NCBI RefSeq assembly: GCF_008312895.1
Contig: NZ_VSSP01000003.1
Coordinates: forward strand, 248,001-312,000
Reading direction: 5' to 3'
DNA length: 64,000 nucleotides
Origin: Luteimonas suaedae
GTDB taxonomy: Bacteria > Pseudomonadota > Gammaproteobacteria > Xanthomonadales > Xanthomonadaceae
A program made the translations under genes and the position numbers. Position 1 is the stretch's first letter; the number at the start of each line of letters is the position of its first letter. Of this stretch, positions 44,550 through 54,124 are shown in pieces. Below the pieces are notes generated by a model that worked only from the letters and a program-made list of their open reading frames with translations, searched no databases and was not told the origin of the DNA.

Positions 44550-44640
44550 TTCCCCTTTCAGCATCTTATCGCACCGGTGGCTTGCGGCAAGCCCCTGGCC
44601 GTGTCGCTTAATCGCCAGTCGAAATCCGACCCATGAAACC
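44550..44640 (+). repeat. Direct repeat, copy 2, right of the GNAT gene
   Basis: Second copy of the element at 43699-43785, same orientation: 25 identical bases at the start, then about 75-80 percent identity by eye through GGCTTGCGGCAAGCC, CCGTGTCGC and CCAGTCGAAA. It lacks the attached AraC fragment found at copy 1. Confidence 0.8.
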
Positions 44641-44652
44641 CGGAGTAGCGAA

Positions 44653-44796
44653 ATGAGCGTGCTGTCATCGAAAGGTGGGCTGCGTATGGACGTCGAACCG
44701 GCGGTTGAATCCGCCGCGCGGTTGCGGGTACTCGATGCCGGGCGATGTGATGCGCTGGTGGCGGGATGCGCGACGCGGATCGGAGCACGGCGATGA
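44653..44796 (+). CDS. Short ORF coupled to the FAD monooxygenase
   Basis: 47 residues, MSVLSSKGGLRMDVEPAVES to the end RIGARR. CGGAG lies 7 bases before the ATG, and the stop overlaps the monooxygenase ATG (ATGA). That layout suggests a leader or coupled small protein. No domain is recognised; it could also be the remnant tail of a lost gene. Confidence 0.4.
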   Translation: MSVLSSKGGLRMDVEPAVESAARLRVLDAGRCDALVAGCATRIGARR

Positions 44797-46310
44797 CGGA
44801 CCATGCGGTGGTGATTGCGGGAGGCGGTCCGACGGGACTGATGTTGGCGGGCGAGCTGGCATTGGCGGGGGTCGATGTCGCCATCGTCGAGCGGCGCGCC
44901 AGCCAGGACCTGCCCGGCTCGCGTGCGGGCGGTCTGCACTCGCGCACCATCGAGGTCCTCGATCAGCGGGGAATCGCCGATCGGTTCCTCTCGGAGGGAC
45001 AGGTGGCTCGGCAGGTCGGCCAGTTCTCCGGGGTCCCTTTTGACATCAGCGACTTTCCTACCCGACATCCCTACTCGCTCGGCCTGTGGCAGAACCACAT
45101 CGAGCGCATCCTGGCCGAGTGGGTCGGCGAGTCGTCGGTGGCGATCCATCGCGGACGCGAGGTGACGGGTCTGGTGCAGGACGAGACCGGCGTCGACGTC
45201 GCGCTGTCCGACGGTCGGTCGCTGCGGGCGGAATATCTCGTCGGGTGCGATGGCGGACGCAGCCTGGTTCGCAAGGCAGCGGGTATCGCGTTCCCGGGAT
45301 GGGATCCGACGACGAGCAGCCTGATCGCCGAGGTCGAGCTGGCCGAGGAGCCGGAATGGGGCACCCGTCAGGACGCCATCGGCATTCATGGCCTCGGCAG
45401 GGTGGCGTACGAGATCCGCGACGGCGAGGTGGTTTATGCGGACACCGGTCCGGTGCGGGTGATGGTGACGGAAAGGCACCTCCGGCCGGCGAGCGAAGTA
45501 GCCACCCTGCGCGATCTCAGCGAGGCGCTCATCGCCGTCTACGGGACCGACTACGGCGTTCACAGCCCCACGTGGATCTCCCGGTTCACCGACACGGCCC
45601 GGCAGGCGGCGGCCTACCGCGACCGACGGGTCCTGCTGGCCGGCGACGCCGCGCACGTGCATTCCCCGGATGGGGCGCAGGGCCTCCAGGTCGGCGTGCA
45701 GGATGCGGTGAACCTGGGATGGAAACTGGCCCAGGTGGTCAAGCGGACATCCCCGGACAGCCTGCTGGAGACCTACCACGCCGAGCGCCATCCGGTCGCT
45801 GCCCGCGTCCTGCGCACCACGATGGCGCACGTCGCGCTGCGGCGGCCGGACGACCGCATGGCGGCCTTGCGCGACACCATTGCCGAGCTCCTCATGACCG
45901 ACGAATCGCGCAGGCGGTTCGCCGCGATGATGTTCGGCCTGGACATCCGCTACGACCTCGGCGAGGGACACTCGCTGCTCGGGCGCCGCATGCCCGATCT
46001 CGACCTGGTCACCGCCAACGGTCCGCTGCGGGTCTTCACCCTGCTGCACGGCGCCCGGCCGGTGCTGCTCGACCTCGGTGGGCGCGGCGGCTTCGATATC
46101 ACGCCCTGGGCAGATCGGGTGCAGTTGGTCGACGCCAAATACATGGGCACTTGGGAGCTTCCGGTACTCGGGGCGGTCACTGCACCCACTGCCGTGTTGA
46201 TCCGGCCCGATGGATACGTGGCCTGGGTGGGAGATGGCACGGACCTGGGACTTGCCGATGCCCTCACCACCTGGTTCGGACCACCGCGTCGCACGCCCGT
46301 GTTTTACTAG
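44793..46310 (+). CDS. FAD-dependent monooxygenase (rifampicin-monooxygenase/PHBH-like)
   Basis: 505 residues of the class A flavoprotein hydroxylases: FAD motif VVIAGGGPTGLMLAGE (GxGxxG) at residues 6-21, the DG motif VGCDGGRSLVRKAAG near 160, and the GD motif LLAGDAAHVHSPDGAQG near 290, plus a C-terminal thioredoxin-like domain (LLDLGGRGGFDITPWADRV). Such enzymes hydroxylate aromatic compounds with NAD(P)H and O2; the closest named group by style is rifampicin monooxygenase (Rox) and polyketide hydroxylases. Start 44793 has GGAG 8 bases upstream. It stands beside the repeat-flanked GNAT gene, a neighbourhood that may have been acquired. Confidence 0.9.
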   Translation: MTDHAVVIAGGGPTGLMLAGELALAGVDVAIVERRASQDLPGSRAGGLHSRTIEVLDQRGIADRFLSEGQVARQVGQFSGVPFDISDFPTRHPYSLGLWQNHIERILAEWVGESSVAIHRGREVTGLVQDETGVDVALSDGRSLRAEYLVGCDGGRSLVRKAAGIAFPGWDPTTSSLIAEVELAEEPEWGTRQDAIGIHGLGRVAYEIRDGEVVYADTGPVRVMVTERHLRPASEVATLRDLSEALIAVYGTDYGVHSPTWISRFTDTARQAAAYRDRRVLLAGDAAHVHSPDGAQGLQVGVQDAVNLGWKLAQVVKRTSPDSLLETYHAERHPVAARVLRTTMAHVALRRPDDRMAALRDTIAELLMTDESRRRFAAMMFGLDIRYDLGEGHSLLGRRMPDLDLVTANGPLRVFTLLHGARPVLLDLGGRGGFDITPWADRVQLVDAKYMGTWELPVLGAVTAPTAVLIRPDGYVAWVGDGTDLGLADALTTWFGPPRRTPVFY

Positions 46311-46314
46311 GCCC

Positions 46315-46998
46315 ATGCCCCGCTCCTCCACCGCCTTCCTGTTCGATCTCGACGGCACCCTGGTCGACAGCGTCTACCAGCACGTGCTCGCCTGGAAGGA
46401 GGCGCTGGATGCGGAAGGCGTGGAGCTGGCGGTCTGGCGGATCCACCGCAAGATCGGCATGAGCGGCGGCCTGTTCACCAACATCCTGCTGCGCGAGACC
46501 GACCTGGAGATCACCGAGGAGCGCCTGACGCGGCTGCGCCAGCGCCATGCCGACGCGTTCAACCGTCAGGCGGCGCAGGGCGCCATCCGTCCGCTGCCCG
46601 GGGCGCGCGAACTGCTCGCCTTCCTGCAGGACAGCGGCATCCCCTGGGCCATCGCCACCAGCGGCCGCATGGCGACCGCCGCCGCCAACCTGGAGGCGCT
46701 CGGCGTCGACCCGGGCAAGGTGCCTGTCGTGACCCGCGACCAGGTCCGCCACGCCAAGCCCGACCCGGACTTGTTCATCGCCGCCGCCGAACGCCTCGGC
46801 GTGGACATCGTCCACTCTCTGGTGATCGGCGACAGCGTCTGGGACATGCTCGCCGCCCAGCGCGCCCGCGCGCTTGGGGTCGGCCTGCTGTCGGGCGGCT
46901 ACGGCCTGGAGGAACTGGAGCGCTCGGGCGCGTTCCGCGTCTACGAGGATCCCGCCGACCTGCTGCGGCACGTGGACGAGGTGGCGGCGCGGGGATAG
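46315..46998 (+). CDS. HAD-superfamily hydrolase (phosphatase-like)
   Basis: 227 residues: motif I FLFDLDGTLVDSV with Asp11 and Asp13, motif II IATSGR, motif III HAKPDPDLF with Lys, and motif IV VIGDSVWDMLAAQRA. Cap type C1 (helical, about 18-90), so a beta-phosphoglucomutase/phosphoglycolate-phosphatase-like small-molecule phosphatase. It starts 4 bases after the monooxygenase stop, so the two may be co-transcribed. Substrate unknown. Confidence 0.93.
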   Translation: MPRSSTAFLFDLDGTLVDSVYQHVLAWKEALDAEGVELAVWRIHRKIGMSGGLFTNILLRETDLEITEERLTRLRQRHADAFNRQAAQGAIRPLPGARELLAFLQDSGIPWAIATSGRMATAAANLEALGVDPGKVPVVTRDQVRHAKPDPDLFIAAAERLGVDIVHSLVIGDSVWDMLAAQRARALGVGLLSGGYGLEELERSGAFRVYEDPADLLRHVDEVAARG

Positions 46999-47351
46999 GG
47001 CGTGGGCCTGTGAAGGCCATTCTCGGTCGTCGGCTCATGAAAGCCTTGCTTGCAGGTTGGCCGTCCTTGCCCCGACATGAATGGCACGTTCTCGGCAACG
47101 TTCTGCTTTTGGCCGTCATTCCCGCGAAGGCGGGAATCGAGGACGTTGATTTCCGATGGCTTGACGTCCCTGGATTCCCGCTTTCGCGGGAATGACGGTG
47201 CTTGGGCAAGCGTCATTCGTGCCTGTCACGCTTTGCCTCCTTTCCGGGGCTCGTGGTCGCCTGAACTCGGGCGGGCGACCATGGAGGTCACGGCGGAATC
47301 ACCTCCGGCCGCCCATCCTGAGCCCCGGTCCAGACACGAAGGAGATCCCAC
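46999..47351. other. Intergenic stretch with a paired REP-like element
   Basis: No gene in these 353 bases. The one clear structure is the inverted-repeat pair at 47115-47196, described separately. Confidence 0.5.
47115..47196. repeat. Paired inverted repeat (BIME-like) with GTCATTCCCGCGAA ends
   Basis: 82 bases with terminal inverted repeats: left GTCATTCCCGCGAAGGCGGG, right (read on the minus strand) GTCATTCCCGCGAAAGCGGG. Each end is itself a hairpin (CCCGC-GAA-GGCGGG type). This ATTCCCGCGAAAGCGGGAAT motif is a well-known dispersed intergenic repeat of Xanthomonadaceae and neighbours, usually spread by a REP-associated transposase not present here. Confidence 0.85.
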
Positions 47352-47570
47352 ATGGGTGTTCTGAGGATGTTCACGGTCGGCGCGATCGGCTATCTCGCGT
47401 ATCGGGCATGGCAGCGGCGCCAGGCAGGCACCGGCCGGTCATCGCTGCAGGAGGACGACGGCGAACGCACGCCCCCGCACGGTGATCCGCTACTGGCCGG
47501 CGCGGCGATAGAAGAACCGCCGGCGCCGCGTGCCGCCGCACATTCGAGCCGCGGTTTCGGGGAGTCCTGA
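47352..47570 (+). CDS. Small membrane-anchored protein of unknown function
   Basis: 72 residues. One N-terminal membrane helix (MGVLRMFTVGAIGYLAYRAW) is followed by a charged, Pro/Ala-rich, probably disordered tail. AGGAGA lies 7 bases before the ATG. Similar YtxH-like short proteins exist in Xanthomonadaceae; no function. Confidence 0.7.
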   Translation: MGVLRMFTVGAIGYLAYRAWQRRQAGTGRSSLQEDDGERTPPHGDPLLAGAAIEEPPAPRAAAHSSRGFGES

Positions 47571-47713
47571 ACCGCGGTGGCGCGGTCACGACGCGCCCGA
47601 CCGCGACCGGTTCATCGCCGCCGAACGCTTCGGACCAGCGCCCCGGTGGTCGGCGACAGCGTCGGTGCGCGCGCGCCGCCCCAGCGCCCGTGCACCCGGG
47701 CCGGCGCGTCTCC

Positions 47714-48214
47714 TCAGCCGCCGTAGTTCCAGGTCTGGGACTCGCCGCCGTGGCTCCTGACGCGCCACAGGGATCGCGACAGGGAATCCTTCGACCGGCT
47801 GCGCGACAGCAGCCGTCCACCGATCTTGGCGGTGCTGGTCGCTTCCACCAGCGCCCGGCGCCCATCCGGCGAGATCTCGACCCGGGTGATCTCGTAGGCG
47901 AACTCGATCGCGAGCATGCCGCCCGTCCGGTTGGACAGCATGCGCAACAGCGCGATCGCGTCTTCCATCTGCCGGCAGGCCGCCGCCCGATCCAGGGTGG
48001 AGGGATGGGCTTCCCCGGTCGCGTGCTGGACATCATCGAGGCGGAAGTCCTCGGCCATCGTCGCGCAGATGGCCTCGCTGTCGAACGCGTGCAACGCGTC
48101 GATCTGTTCCCGGTAGTGCGTGCGGATGTCCGCCTCGGAAATGCGCCTGCTGTAGTCATGGGCCACCAGGCCCGCGATTGCCAGCGCCAGCACGACCAAT
48201 AGCTTCTTGACCAT
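47714..48214 (-). CDS. NTF2-like (SnoaL-type) exported protein
   Basis: 166 residues: N-terminal membrane anchor or signal (KKLLVVLALAIAGLVAHD), then an NTF2/SnoaL-like cone (IRTHYREQIDALHAFDSEAI, ICATMAEDFRLDDV, TSTAKIGGRLLSRSRSKDSL). Probably periplasmic; no active site is obvious. Stands alone. Confidence 0.7.
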   Translation of the reverse strand: MVKKLLVVLALAIAGLVAHDYSRRISEADIRTHYREQIDALHAFDSEAICATMAEDFRLDDVQHATGEAHPSTLDRAAACRQMEDAIALLRMLSNRTGGMLAIEFAYEITRVEISPDGRRALVEATSTAKIGGRLLSRSRSKDSLSRSLWRVRSHGGESQTWNYGG

Positions 48215-48333
48215 TCCGCCCCCCCGGACGATGCCCAGTTATCGATGTCGATCCAGCCCCCGGAACGCGCGTGACCGGCGATCCCCGTCCGGTGCGCTCG
48301 CGCCATCATAGCGCGGCGCTGTGGGTGTCCGCG

Positions 48334-48723
48334 TTACTTCAGCCGCTCCAGCCGGCCCTTGCGGCGGACGATGTTCCTGTAGTCCCACTGGATCTCACGG
48401 GCCTTGCCCAGCCAGCGCGCAAGATCCGCGACATCGACCTGCTCGATCGCGGTGTAACGCGCCTCGGCAGCCTTGAACGTGCCCTCCTTCGCCAAGCCAC
48501 TCTCTTCGAACGACTGGCCGCTCCAGAACAGCAGCCGCACGCAGTGCTTCAGCTTGCTGTAGCCGACCACCGGGTTGCCATCCAGGAACCACACCGGATG
48601 CGCATGCCAGATGCGGTTCTCCGCCTCGGGCAGGTGGCGATCGATCTCGCGCGCCAGCAAGTCGCAGATCTCGTGATCGGCGGCGGCAAGAGACTGGTTG
48701 TATTGGTCGGTGTCCGGATGCAT
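48334..48723 (-). CDS. DUF1801 (YdhG-like) protein
   Basis: 129 residues with a DUF1801 pattern: ICDLLAREIDRHLPEAENRI, WHAHPVWFLDGNPVVGYS and KHCVRLLFWSGQSF. Members are small alpha/beta proteins with no firm function. Start 48723 has GAAGG 5-6 bases upstream; the frame is open further up with no homology. Diverges from the SDR across 178 bp. Confidence 0.83.
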   Translation of the reverse strand: MHPDTDQYNQSLAAADHEICDLLAREIDRHLPEAENRIWHAHPVWFLDGNPVVGYSKLKHCVRLLFWSGQSFEESGLAKEGTFKAAEARYTAIEQVDVADLARWLGKAREIQWDYRNIVRRKGRLERLK

Positions 48724-48901
48724 GTCAGCCTTCTCGGTCACGTGTCGGCAGACGATAACGCCGTACCGGCACAAGTGCACCCGAGCCACCCCTGAACGCC
48801 CGGCATCGGCACCTCGCCGGCCGGGTGCCATGGCCGATTCCGGCGAGCATTGCCCGTGCCCGCTCCGCAGAGTGTCCGCATTCCACACTGGAGAAGCCGA
48901 C

Positions 48902-49672
48902 ATGGCAGAACAGGCACTGGCCGGAAGAACGGCGATCATCACCGGCGCGAGTTCCGGCATCGGCCGCGCCGCGGCGTTGCTGTTCGCGCGCGAGGGGGCG
49001 CGGCTGGTCGTGGGCGCCCGCCGCAGCGACGCGCTCGCGCAACTGGTCGACGAGATCGAACGGGCCGGCGGCGAAGCGACCGCCTGCGCCGGCGACGTGC
49101 GCGACGAGGCCTACGCCGACATCCTGGTGGACACCGCCCTGACGCGCTTCGGCAGGCTCGATATCGCCTTCAACAATGCCGGCAGCACCGGTGCGATGGG
49201 CCCGGCCACCGACATGACGCTGGCGGACTGGCGCGACACCCTCGACACCAACCTGACCAGCATGTTCCTCGGCGCACGGCGGCAGATGGCGGCGATGCTC
49301 GACGCCGGCCGCGGCTCGATCATCTTCACCTCGACCTTCGTCGGCCACACCGTCGGCATGCCCGGCATGGCCGCCTACGCCGCGGCCAAGGCCGGCGTGA
49401 TCGGCCTGACCCAGGTGCTCGCCGCCGAGGCCGGCCCGCGTGGCGTACGCGTCAACGCCCTGCTGCCCGGCGGCACCGACACTCCGGGCGCGCGCGACTT
49501 CACCGAATCGCCGGATTCGCGCGCATTCGTCGAAGGCATGCACGCGCTCAAGCGCATTGCCGCCCCGGCAGAGATCGCCGAGGCCGCGCTGTTCCTCGCC
49601 TCCGATGCCTCCAGCTTCGTCACCGGCAGCGCAATGCGCGTGGACGGCGGGATTTCGATCAATCGGACCTAG
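48902..49672 (+). CDS. SDR-family oxidoreductase
   Basis: 256 residues: cofactor motif ITGASSGIGRAAAL, FNNAGS, catalytic Ser in TSTFVG and YAAAK, C-terminal DGGISINRT. Classical NAD(P)-dependent dehydrogenase with GGAGAAG before the ATG. No export signal. Convergent with fabB. Substrate unknown. Confidence 0.93.
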   Translation: MAEQALAGRTAIITGASSGIGRAAALLFAREGARLVVGARRSDALAQLVDEIERAGGEATACAGDVRDEAYADILVDTALTRFGRLDIAFNNAGSTGAMGPATDMTLADWRDTLDTNLTSMFLGARRQMAAMLDAGRGSIIFTSTFVGHTVGMPGMAAYAAAKAGVIGLTQVLAAEAGPRGVRVNALLPGGTDTPGARDFTESPDSRAFVEGMHALKRIAAPAEIAEAALFLASDASSFVTGSAMRVDGGISINRT

Positions 49673-49748
49673 GTGATCGCGCACATCCCTTCGATGCGGA
49701 ACGGCGATCGCCTGAACTCGTCAGGCGGCGGCCGCGCCGGCCCGGGCC

Positions 49749-49772
49749 GGCGACGACCGGCCGGTCGTCGCC
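49749..49772. terminator. 24-bp perfect palindrome between convergent genes
   Basis: GGCGACGACCGG followed directly by its exact complement CCGGTCGTCGCC, inside a very GC-rich patch. It lies between the SDR and fabB, which point towards each other. It could fold as a strong hairpin in both transcripts; no T-run follows. Confidence 0.55.
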
Positions 49773-49879
49773 GTGGGCGCGGGGGCGGGGCCGTGGCGAA
49801 TCGCTCACCGCCGCGATTCGCCTGTACCAAACGTACCGCGGGACGCCGCACGGCGCGCCGGGAGCTGGCGCGGGCGAAC

Positions 49880-51118
49880 TCAGCTGGCGCGCGCGAACAC
49901 CAGGCTGGCATTGGTACCGCCGAAGCCGAAGCTGTTCGACATCACCGTGTCGAGCCTGGCGTCGCGGCTCTCGCGCACGATCGGATATCCCTCCACCTTC
50001 GGATCCGGATGTTCGATATTGGCCGAGCCGGCGATGAAGCCATGCTGCATCATCAACAGGCAGTAGATCGCCTCATGCACGCTGGCCGCGCCCAGCGAAT
50101 GGCCGCTGAGCGCCTTGGTCGACGACAGCGGCGGCACCCGGTCGCCGAACACGTCGCGCACCGCCTGCAACTCGATCACGTCGCCGACCGGCGTCGAGGT
50201 GCCGTGGGTGTTGAGGTAGTCGATGTCGCCGACGGCACGCCCCGCCACGCCCTCCATCGCCATCCGCATGCAACGCACCGCGCCCTCGCCCGAGGGCGCC
50301 ACCATGTCGACGCCGTCGGAGGTGACGCCGTAGCCGACCAGCTCGGCGATGATGTCGGCGCCGCGCGCACGCGCGTGCTCGTAGTCCTCCAGCACCAGCA
50401 TGCCGCCGCCGCCGGCGATGACGAAACCGTCGCGGTCGGCGTCGTACGGGCGCGAGGCGGTGGCAGGGGTGTCGTTGTGCCGTGTCGACAGCGCGCCCAT
50501 CGCATCGAACTGCGCGGTCATCGCCCAGTGCAGCTCCTCGCCGCCGCCGGCCAGCACCACGTCCTGGATGCCGTGGCGGATCATGTCGGCGCCGGCGCCG
50601 ATGCAGTGCGCCGAGGTGGCGCAGGCGGCCGAGATCGAATAGCTCACGCCGCGGATGCCGAACGCGGTGGACAGCGTGGCCGAGACGGTCGAGCCCATCG
50701 AGCGCGGCACCATGTACGGGCCGATCTTGCGCACGCCGCGGTTGCGCAGCAGGTCGGCGGTCTCGATCTGCCACTGCGGCGAGCCGCCGCCGGAACCGGC
50801 GATCAGGCCGGTGCGGGGGTCGTGCAGGATCGTTTCGTCGAGCCCGGCATCGGCGATCGCATCGCGCATCGCCACGTAGGCGTAGGCGGCGGCATCGCCC
50901 ATGAAGCGCTTCAGCTTGCGGTCGATCTGCGCCGTCAGGTCGATCTGCGGAACGCCGGCCACCTGGCTGCGCAGGCCGAGCTCGGCGTATTCGGGCACGG
51001 CGCGGATGCCGGAACGGCCCAGGCGCAAGGATTCGGCGACGCTGGCCGCGTCGTTGCCCAGGCACGACACCACGCCCAGTCCGGTCACCACGACACGCTT
51101 CGTCTCGAGCGGATGCAT
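49880..51118 (-). CDS. fabB: 3-oxoacyl-ACP synthase I FabB
   Basis: 412 residues, a KAS I condensing enzyme for fatty-acid elongation, including the unsaturated branch. The Cys-His-His site is complete: Cys166 ([11 protein letters not shown]), His305 (NTHGTSTP), His340 (SGHSLGAA). It starts one base after the fabA stop, with AGAGGG about 8 bases upstream. fabA-fabB as a pair means the anaerobic route to unsaturated fatty acids, as in other gammaproteobacteria. Confidence 0.96.
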   Translation of the reverse strand: MHPLETKRVVVTGLGVVSCLGNDAASVAESLRLGRSGIRAVPEYAELGLRSQVAGVPQIDLTAQIDRKLKRFMGDAAAYAYVAMRDAIADAGLDETILHDPRTGLIAGSGGGSPQWQIETADLLRNRGVRKIGPYMVPRSMGSTVSATLSTAFGIRGVSYSISAACATSAHCIGAGADMIRHGIQDVVLAGGGEELHWAMTAQFDAMGALSTRHNDTPATASRPYDADRDGFVIAGGGGMLVLEDYEHARARGADIIAELVGYGVTSDGVDMVAPSGEGAVRCMRMAMEGVAGRAVGDIDYLNTHGTSTPVGDVIELQAVRDVFGDRVPPLSSTKALSGHSLGAASVHEAIYCLLMMQHGFIAGSANIEHPDPKVEGYPIVRESRDARLDTVMSNSFGFGGTNASLVFARAS

Positions 51119-51119
51119 C

Positions 51120-51635
51120 TCAAAAACCCTCTGTCGAACGGAACAGCGCCACGCGCAGGTCCGAGGCGGTGTAGATCTCACGCCCGTCCACCAGCGTGCG
51201 GCCTTCGCCGATGACCAGCACCAGCTTGCCGCGCATCACCCGACGGATGTCGACCTCGTAGCCGACCACCTTGGCGTCGGGCAGCACCTGCCCGGTGAAT
51301 TTTACCTGGCCCACGCCCAACGCGCGGCCGCGGCCGGTCTCGCCCAGCCACGGCAGATAGAAGCCGCACAGCTGCCACATGGCGTCCAGCCCGAGGCAGC
51401 CGGGCATCACCGGGTCGCCATGGAAATGGCTCTCGAAGAACCACAGGTCCGGCCTGATGTCGAGCTCGGCGCGGATGACGCCCTTGCCGTAGCGGCCACC
51501 CTCGGTGGAGATCTCGGTGATGCGGTCGAACATCAGCATCGGCGGCAGCGGCAGGCGGGCGTTTTCGGCACCGAACATCTCGCCGCGGGCGCAGGCCAGC
51601 AGCTGTTCGCGGTCGAACGAAGAGGGTCGATTCAT
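51120..51635 (-). CDS. fabA: 3-hydroxydecanoyl-ACP dehydratase/isomerase FabA
   Basis: 171 residues, the hot-dog-fold enzyme that dehydrates 3-hydroxydecanoyl-ACP and isomerises the product to the cis-3 form. Active-site His70 ([10 protein letters not shown]) and Asp84 (LGLDAMWQL) match E. coli FabA numbering. Start 51635 ([20 protein letters not shown]) is the family N-terminus. First gene of the fabAB operon. Confidence 0.97.
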   Translation of the reverse strand: MNRPSSFDREQLLACARGEMFGAENARLPLPPMLMFDRITEISTEGGRYGKGVIRAELDIRPDLWFFESHFHGDPVMPGCLGLDAMWQLCGFYLPWLGETGRGRALGVGQVKFTGQVLPDAKVVGYEVDIRRVMRGKLVLVIGEGRTLVDGREIYTASDLRVALFRSTEGF

Positions 51636-51712
51636 GTCGTCTCGCAAGCAGGGAATCGCACACTTTGCCAGCACCGGGCGAAAACTGCCTTGATGGGCAT
51701 CATGCGCGGGAC

Positions 51713-52710
51713 ATGACCGGCTTCAGTACGGCGGCGTATATCCGCGCCTTCGATCTCGCCTTCGTCGTGCAGACGCTGCTGCCGCTGCTGATCATCGCGC
51801 TCGGCTACGGGCTGCTGGCCGACGAGCGCGAACGCGGGCTGGACCGGATCCTGGCGGTCCAGCAGGTCGCGCCCGGTTGGCTGCTGGCGGGGCGGCTGCT
51901 CCCGAGCGAGCCTGGTGCTGCTGTTGAACGCGGCCCGCGGCGCGCAGGCCGTCGATTCGCCGCAACGCGCCGTCCGCTTCGGCTGGGCGGTGCTGCTGAT
52001 CCTGGGCTACGGCGCGTTCTGGTGGGCGCTGGCGGCCTGGATCGGCACCTGGAAGCTGCGCGACGGCCAGACCCTGCTGGCATTGCTGGCCGCGTGGGTG
52101 CTGCTGGTGCTGGCGATCCCGGCGCTGGTCGGCCTGCTGTCGCGCGACGCGCATCGCCCGCCGTCGCGCTTCGAGCTGATCGCGACGGCACGCAGACAGG
52201 AAATCGCGGGCGCACAGCGCAGCGCTGCTCGGCGAATACACCCACGAGCACCCCGATCTCGATCCCGCCGCGAACGCCGACCTGCCGGTCTGGGCGCGGA
52301 ACTCGTTCCTGACCTCGCGTGCGGTGGACGAGGCCGTCGCCCCGGTGGTCGCGCGCTTCAACCAGGCGCTGGCCGCGCAGCACGCGCTGGTCGCGCGCTG
52401 GCAATACGCCTCGCCCGCGCTGATGGTGCAGCGCGGACTGGCCGCCGCCGCGGGCACCGACGAATCCCGCAATACGGCCTTCGTGGCGCAGGCGCGCGAT
52501 TACTTCCGCCGTTTCCGCGAGCGCACCGGCCGCATGATGCTCGGCGGCGGGAAACTCGATGCGCAGACGCTAGCGGCGCTGCCGCGCTTCGGGTTCGTCG
52601 AACCCGCTCCGCAATCGGTCTGGCAGGCGCTGCGCTGGCCGCTGCTGACGCTGTGGTCGTTGGCGGCGCTGCTGCTGCTCGTCGCTTTCCGTCGAATCGC
52701 GCGGAACTAG
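51713..52710 (+). pseudogene. Broken ABC-2 permease (DUF3526-type)
   Basis: Three frames must be joined: 51713 to about 51900 (FVVQTLLPLLIIALGYGLLA, ADERERGLDRILAVQQVAPG), then about 51905-52200 in another frame (GWAVLLILGYGAFWWALAAW), then about 52205-52710 (LGEYTHEHPDLDPAA to LLLLVAFRRIARN). The order matches the C-terminal three-quarters of DUF3526 ABC permeases; the N-terminal helix and much of the periplasmic domain before FVVQTLLP are absent. There is no ATPase gene beside it. An inactive remnant of an exporter. Confidence 0.75.
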
Positions 52711-52718
52711 AGCGCGGC

Positions 52719-54053
52719 TTATCGCTCGAAGGCGCCGATGTCCGCCCGCGCGCCCCGCACCCGCGGGAATCCCGGCCCGCGCTGGTCGACCTCCAGCCCG
52801 GCGACGTTGTTGCCGGCGTCGATCGCGGGACTGCCGGCCGCCAGGGCATGCGTCTGCGTGCGTCCGCCATTGGCGGCCAGCGGCAGCAGCCGCGGATCCG
52901 TGCAGAGGGTGTCCGCAGGGATCTCCAGTAACGTCGACTGGATGAGGTTGTTGGCGCCCAGGATGCGCCCGGTTCCGGAAAAGTCGCTGATGTCCCACGA
53001 CGGCTCGCCGTTGCAGGTGCTGCCCGCGATGATCGTGCTTTCCAAGTGGATTTCTGTTGCGAAGGCCAGGGCGGCAAGGCATTGGAAAGGCGGGGTGTTG
53101 CGGTTGAAGGCGATCGTGCTGTTTGCGATGGTCGTGTTCGGGCCAACCCATCCGGCACTGAACTGTACGGCGCTGTTGCCGGAGATGGTGGTGTTGACGA
53201 TCTGCGGATCGACGTCGCCGGAAAGGGTAAGGCCGCCGTAGTCTCGATCCGAGCTGTTATCGGAAATCGTGGAATGGGCGATGCGGATCGGGCCTCCCTG
53301 CAGCGCAGCGGACACGAAGCCGCCGCCGGAAGCGCGCGCACGGTTGCCGGAAACGGTCGCGTACGACAGGGTGATGCCGTTGTGGGTACGGACGCCGCCG
53401 CCCGAGCCCGCGACATTCTTGAGGATGCGTACGCGATGCGCGCGGAGGTGGCCGCGCACGAACGCGCCGCCGCCCGCCGTGCTGGCGCCGTCCACGCCGT
53501 TGGAATAGATCGCGCTGTAGGAGAGGATGAGGTCGCCCTCCACGTGCACGCCGCCACCGAATCCCTGGTTGCGTGCGTACGCGCCGCAATGACGCACGTG
53601 CACGTCGACGAGCTCGGCATCGCCGGCCGTATACACGCAGCCGCCCTCCGCCTGCGGCGCACGATGCTGGCCGTGCTCGATGGCGATGCCGCGCAGCGCT
53701 AGCTCGCCCGTGCCGGTATGGCGGAACACCGAGCTGGCGTAGTTGCCGCTGATCGCAAACTGGTTGAAGCCGGGACCGCGCACGGCGAGGCTCGCCTGCG
53801 GCACCATGATCGCGCCGCTGGTGAGGACGATGCGTCCGCAGCTCAATCCGCGCAGGTCCACCGTGTCGCCGCTGGCCGCGCCGGCGACAGTGGCGCGCAG
53901 GCTTCCCGCGCCGCTGTCGGCACACGTGGTGGGCAGGTGGGTGGCCGCATGGGCCTGGCCGGGTACGGAGACGAGGCCGAGGCCCGCGACGCCGAGCAGG
54001 AAGGCGCCCCCGGCGGCCGCGCGGATGACCGGATGCAGCTGCGCCCTGGCCAT
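52719..54053 (-). CDS. Exported right-handed beta-helix protein (choice-of-anchor Q type)
   Basis: 444 residues. Signal peptide (cleavage near GQAHAATH, about 36), then about 12 beta-helix turns: [68 protein letters not shown]. The tail has [19 protein letters not shown] and ends [11 protein letters not shown], the mark of choice-of-anchor Q domains. Likely surface or secreted; polysaccharide binding is possible but unproven. It follows the dehydratase by 71 bases on the same strand with its own AGGAGA site; membership of the operon is uncertain. Confidence 0.83.
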   Translation of the reverse strand: MARAQLHPVIRAAAGGAFLLGVAGLGLVSVPGQAHAATHLPTTCADSGAGSLRATVAGAASGDTVDLRGLSCGRIVLTSGAIMVPQASLAVRGPGFNQFAISGNYASSVFRHTGTGELALRGIAIEHGQHRAPQAEGGCVYTAGDAELVDVHVRHCGAYARNQGFGGGVHVEGDLILSYSAIYSNGVDGASTAGGGAFVRGHLRAHRVRILKNVAGSGGGVRTHNGITLSYATVSGNRARASGGGFVSAALQGGPIRIAHSTISDNSSDRDYGGLTLSGDVDPQIVNTTISGNSAVQFSAGWVGPNTTIANSTIAFNRNTPPFQCLAALAFATEIHLESTIIAGSTCNGEPSWDISDFSGTGRILGANNLIQSTLLEIPADTLCTDPRLLPLAANGGRTQTHALAAGSPAIDAGNNVAGLEVDQRGPGFPRVRGARADIGAFER

Positions 54054-54124
54054 GACCGATCTCCTGCTCACGGGGAGCGGAATCGTGGCGGGCGGCGCGT
54101 GAAAGATGCGTATGGGTGCCGGGC

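Noticed and set aside
47115..47196. Possible CRISPR-like repeat pair
   Set aside because: Only two inverted, not direct, units and no spacer series; it is a dispersed paired hairpin repeat.
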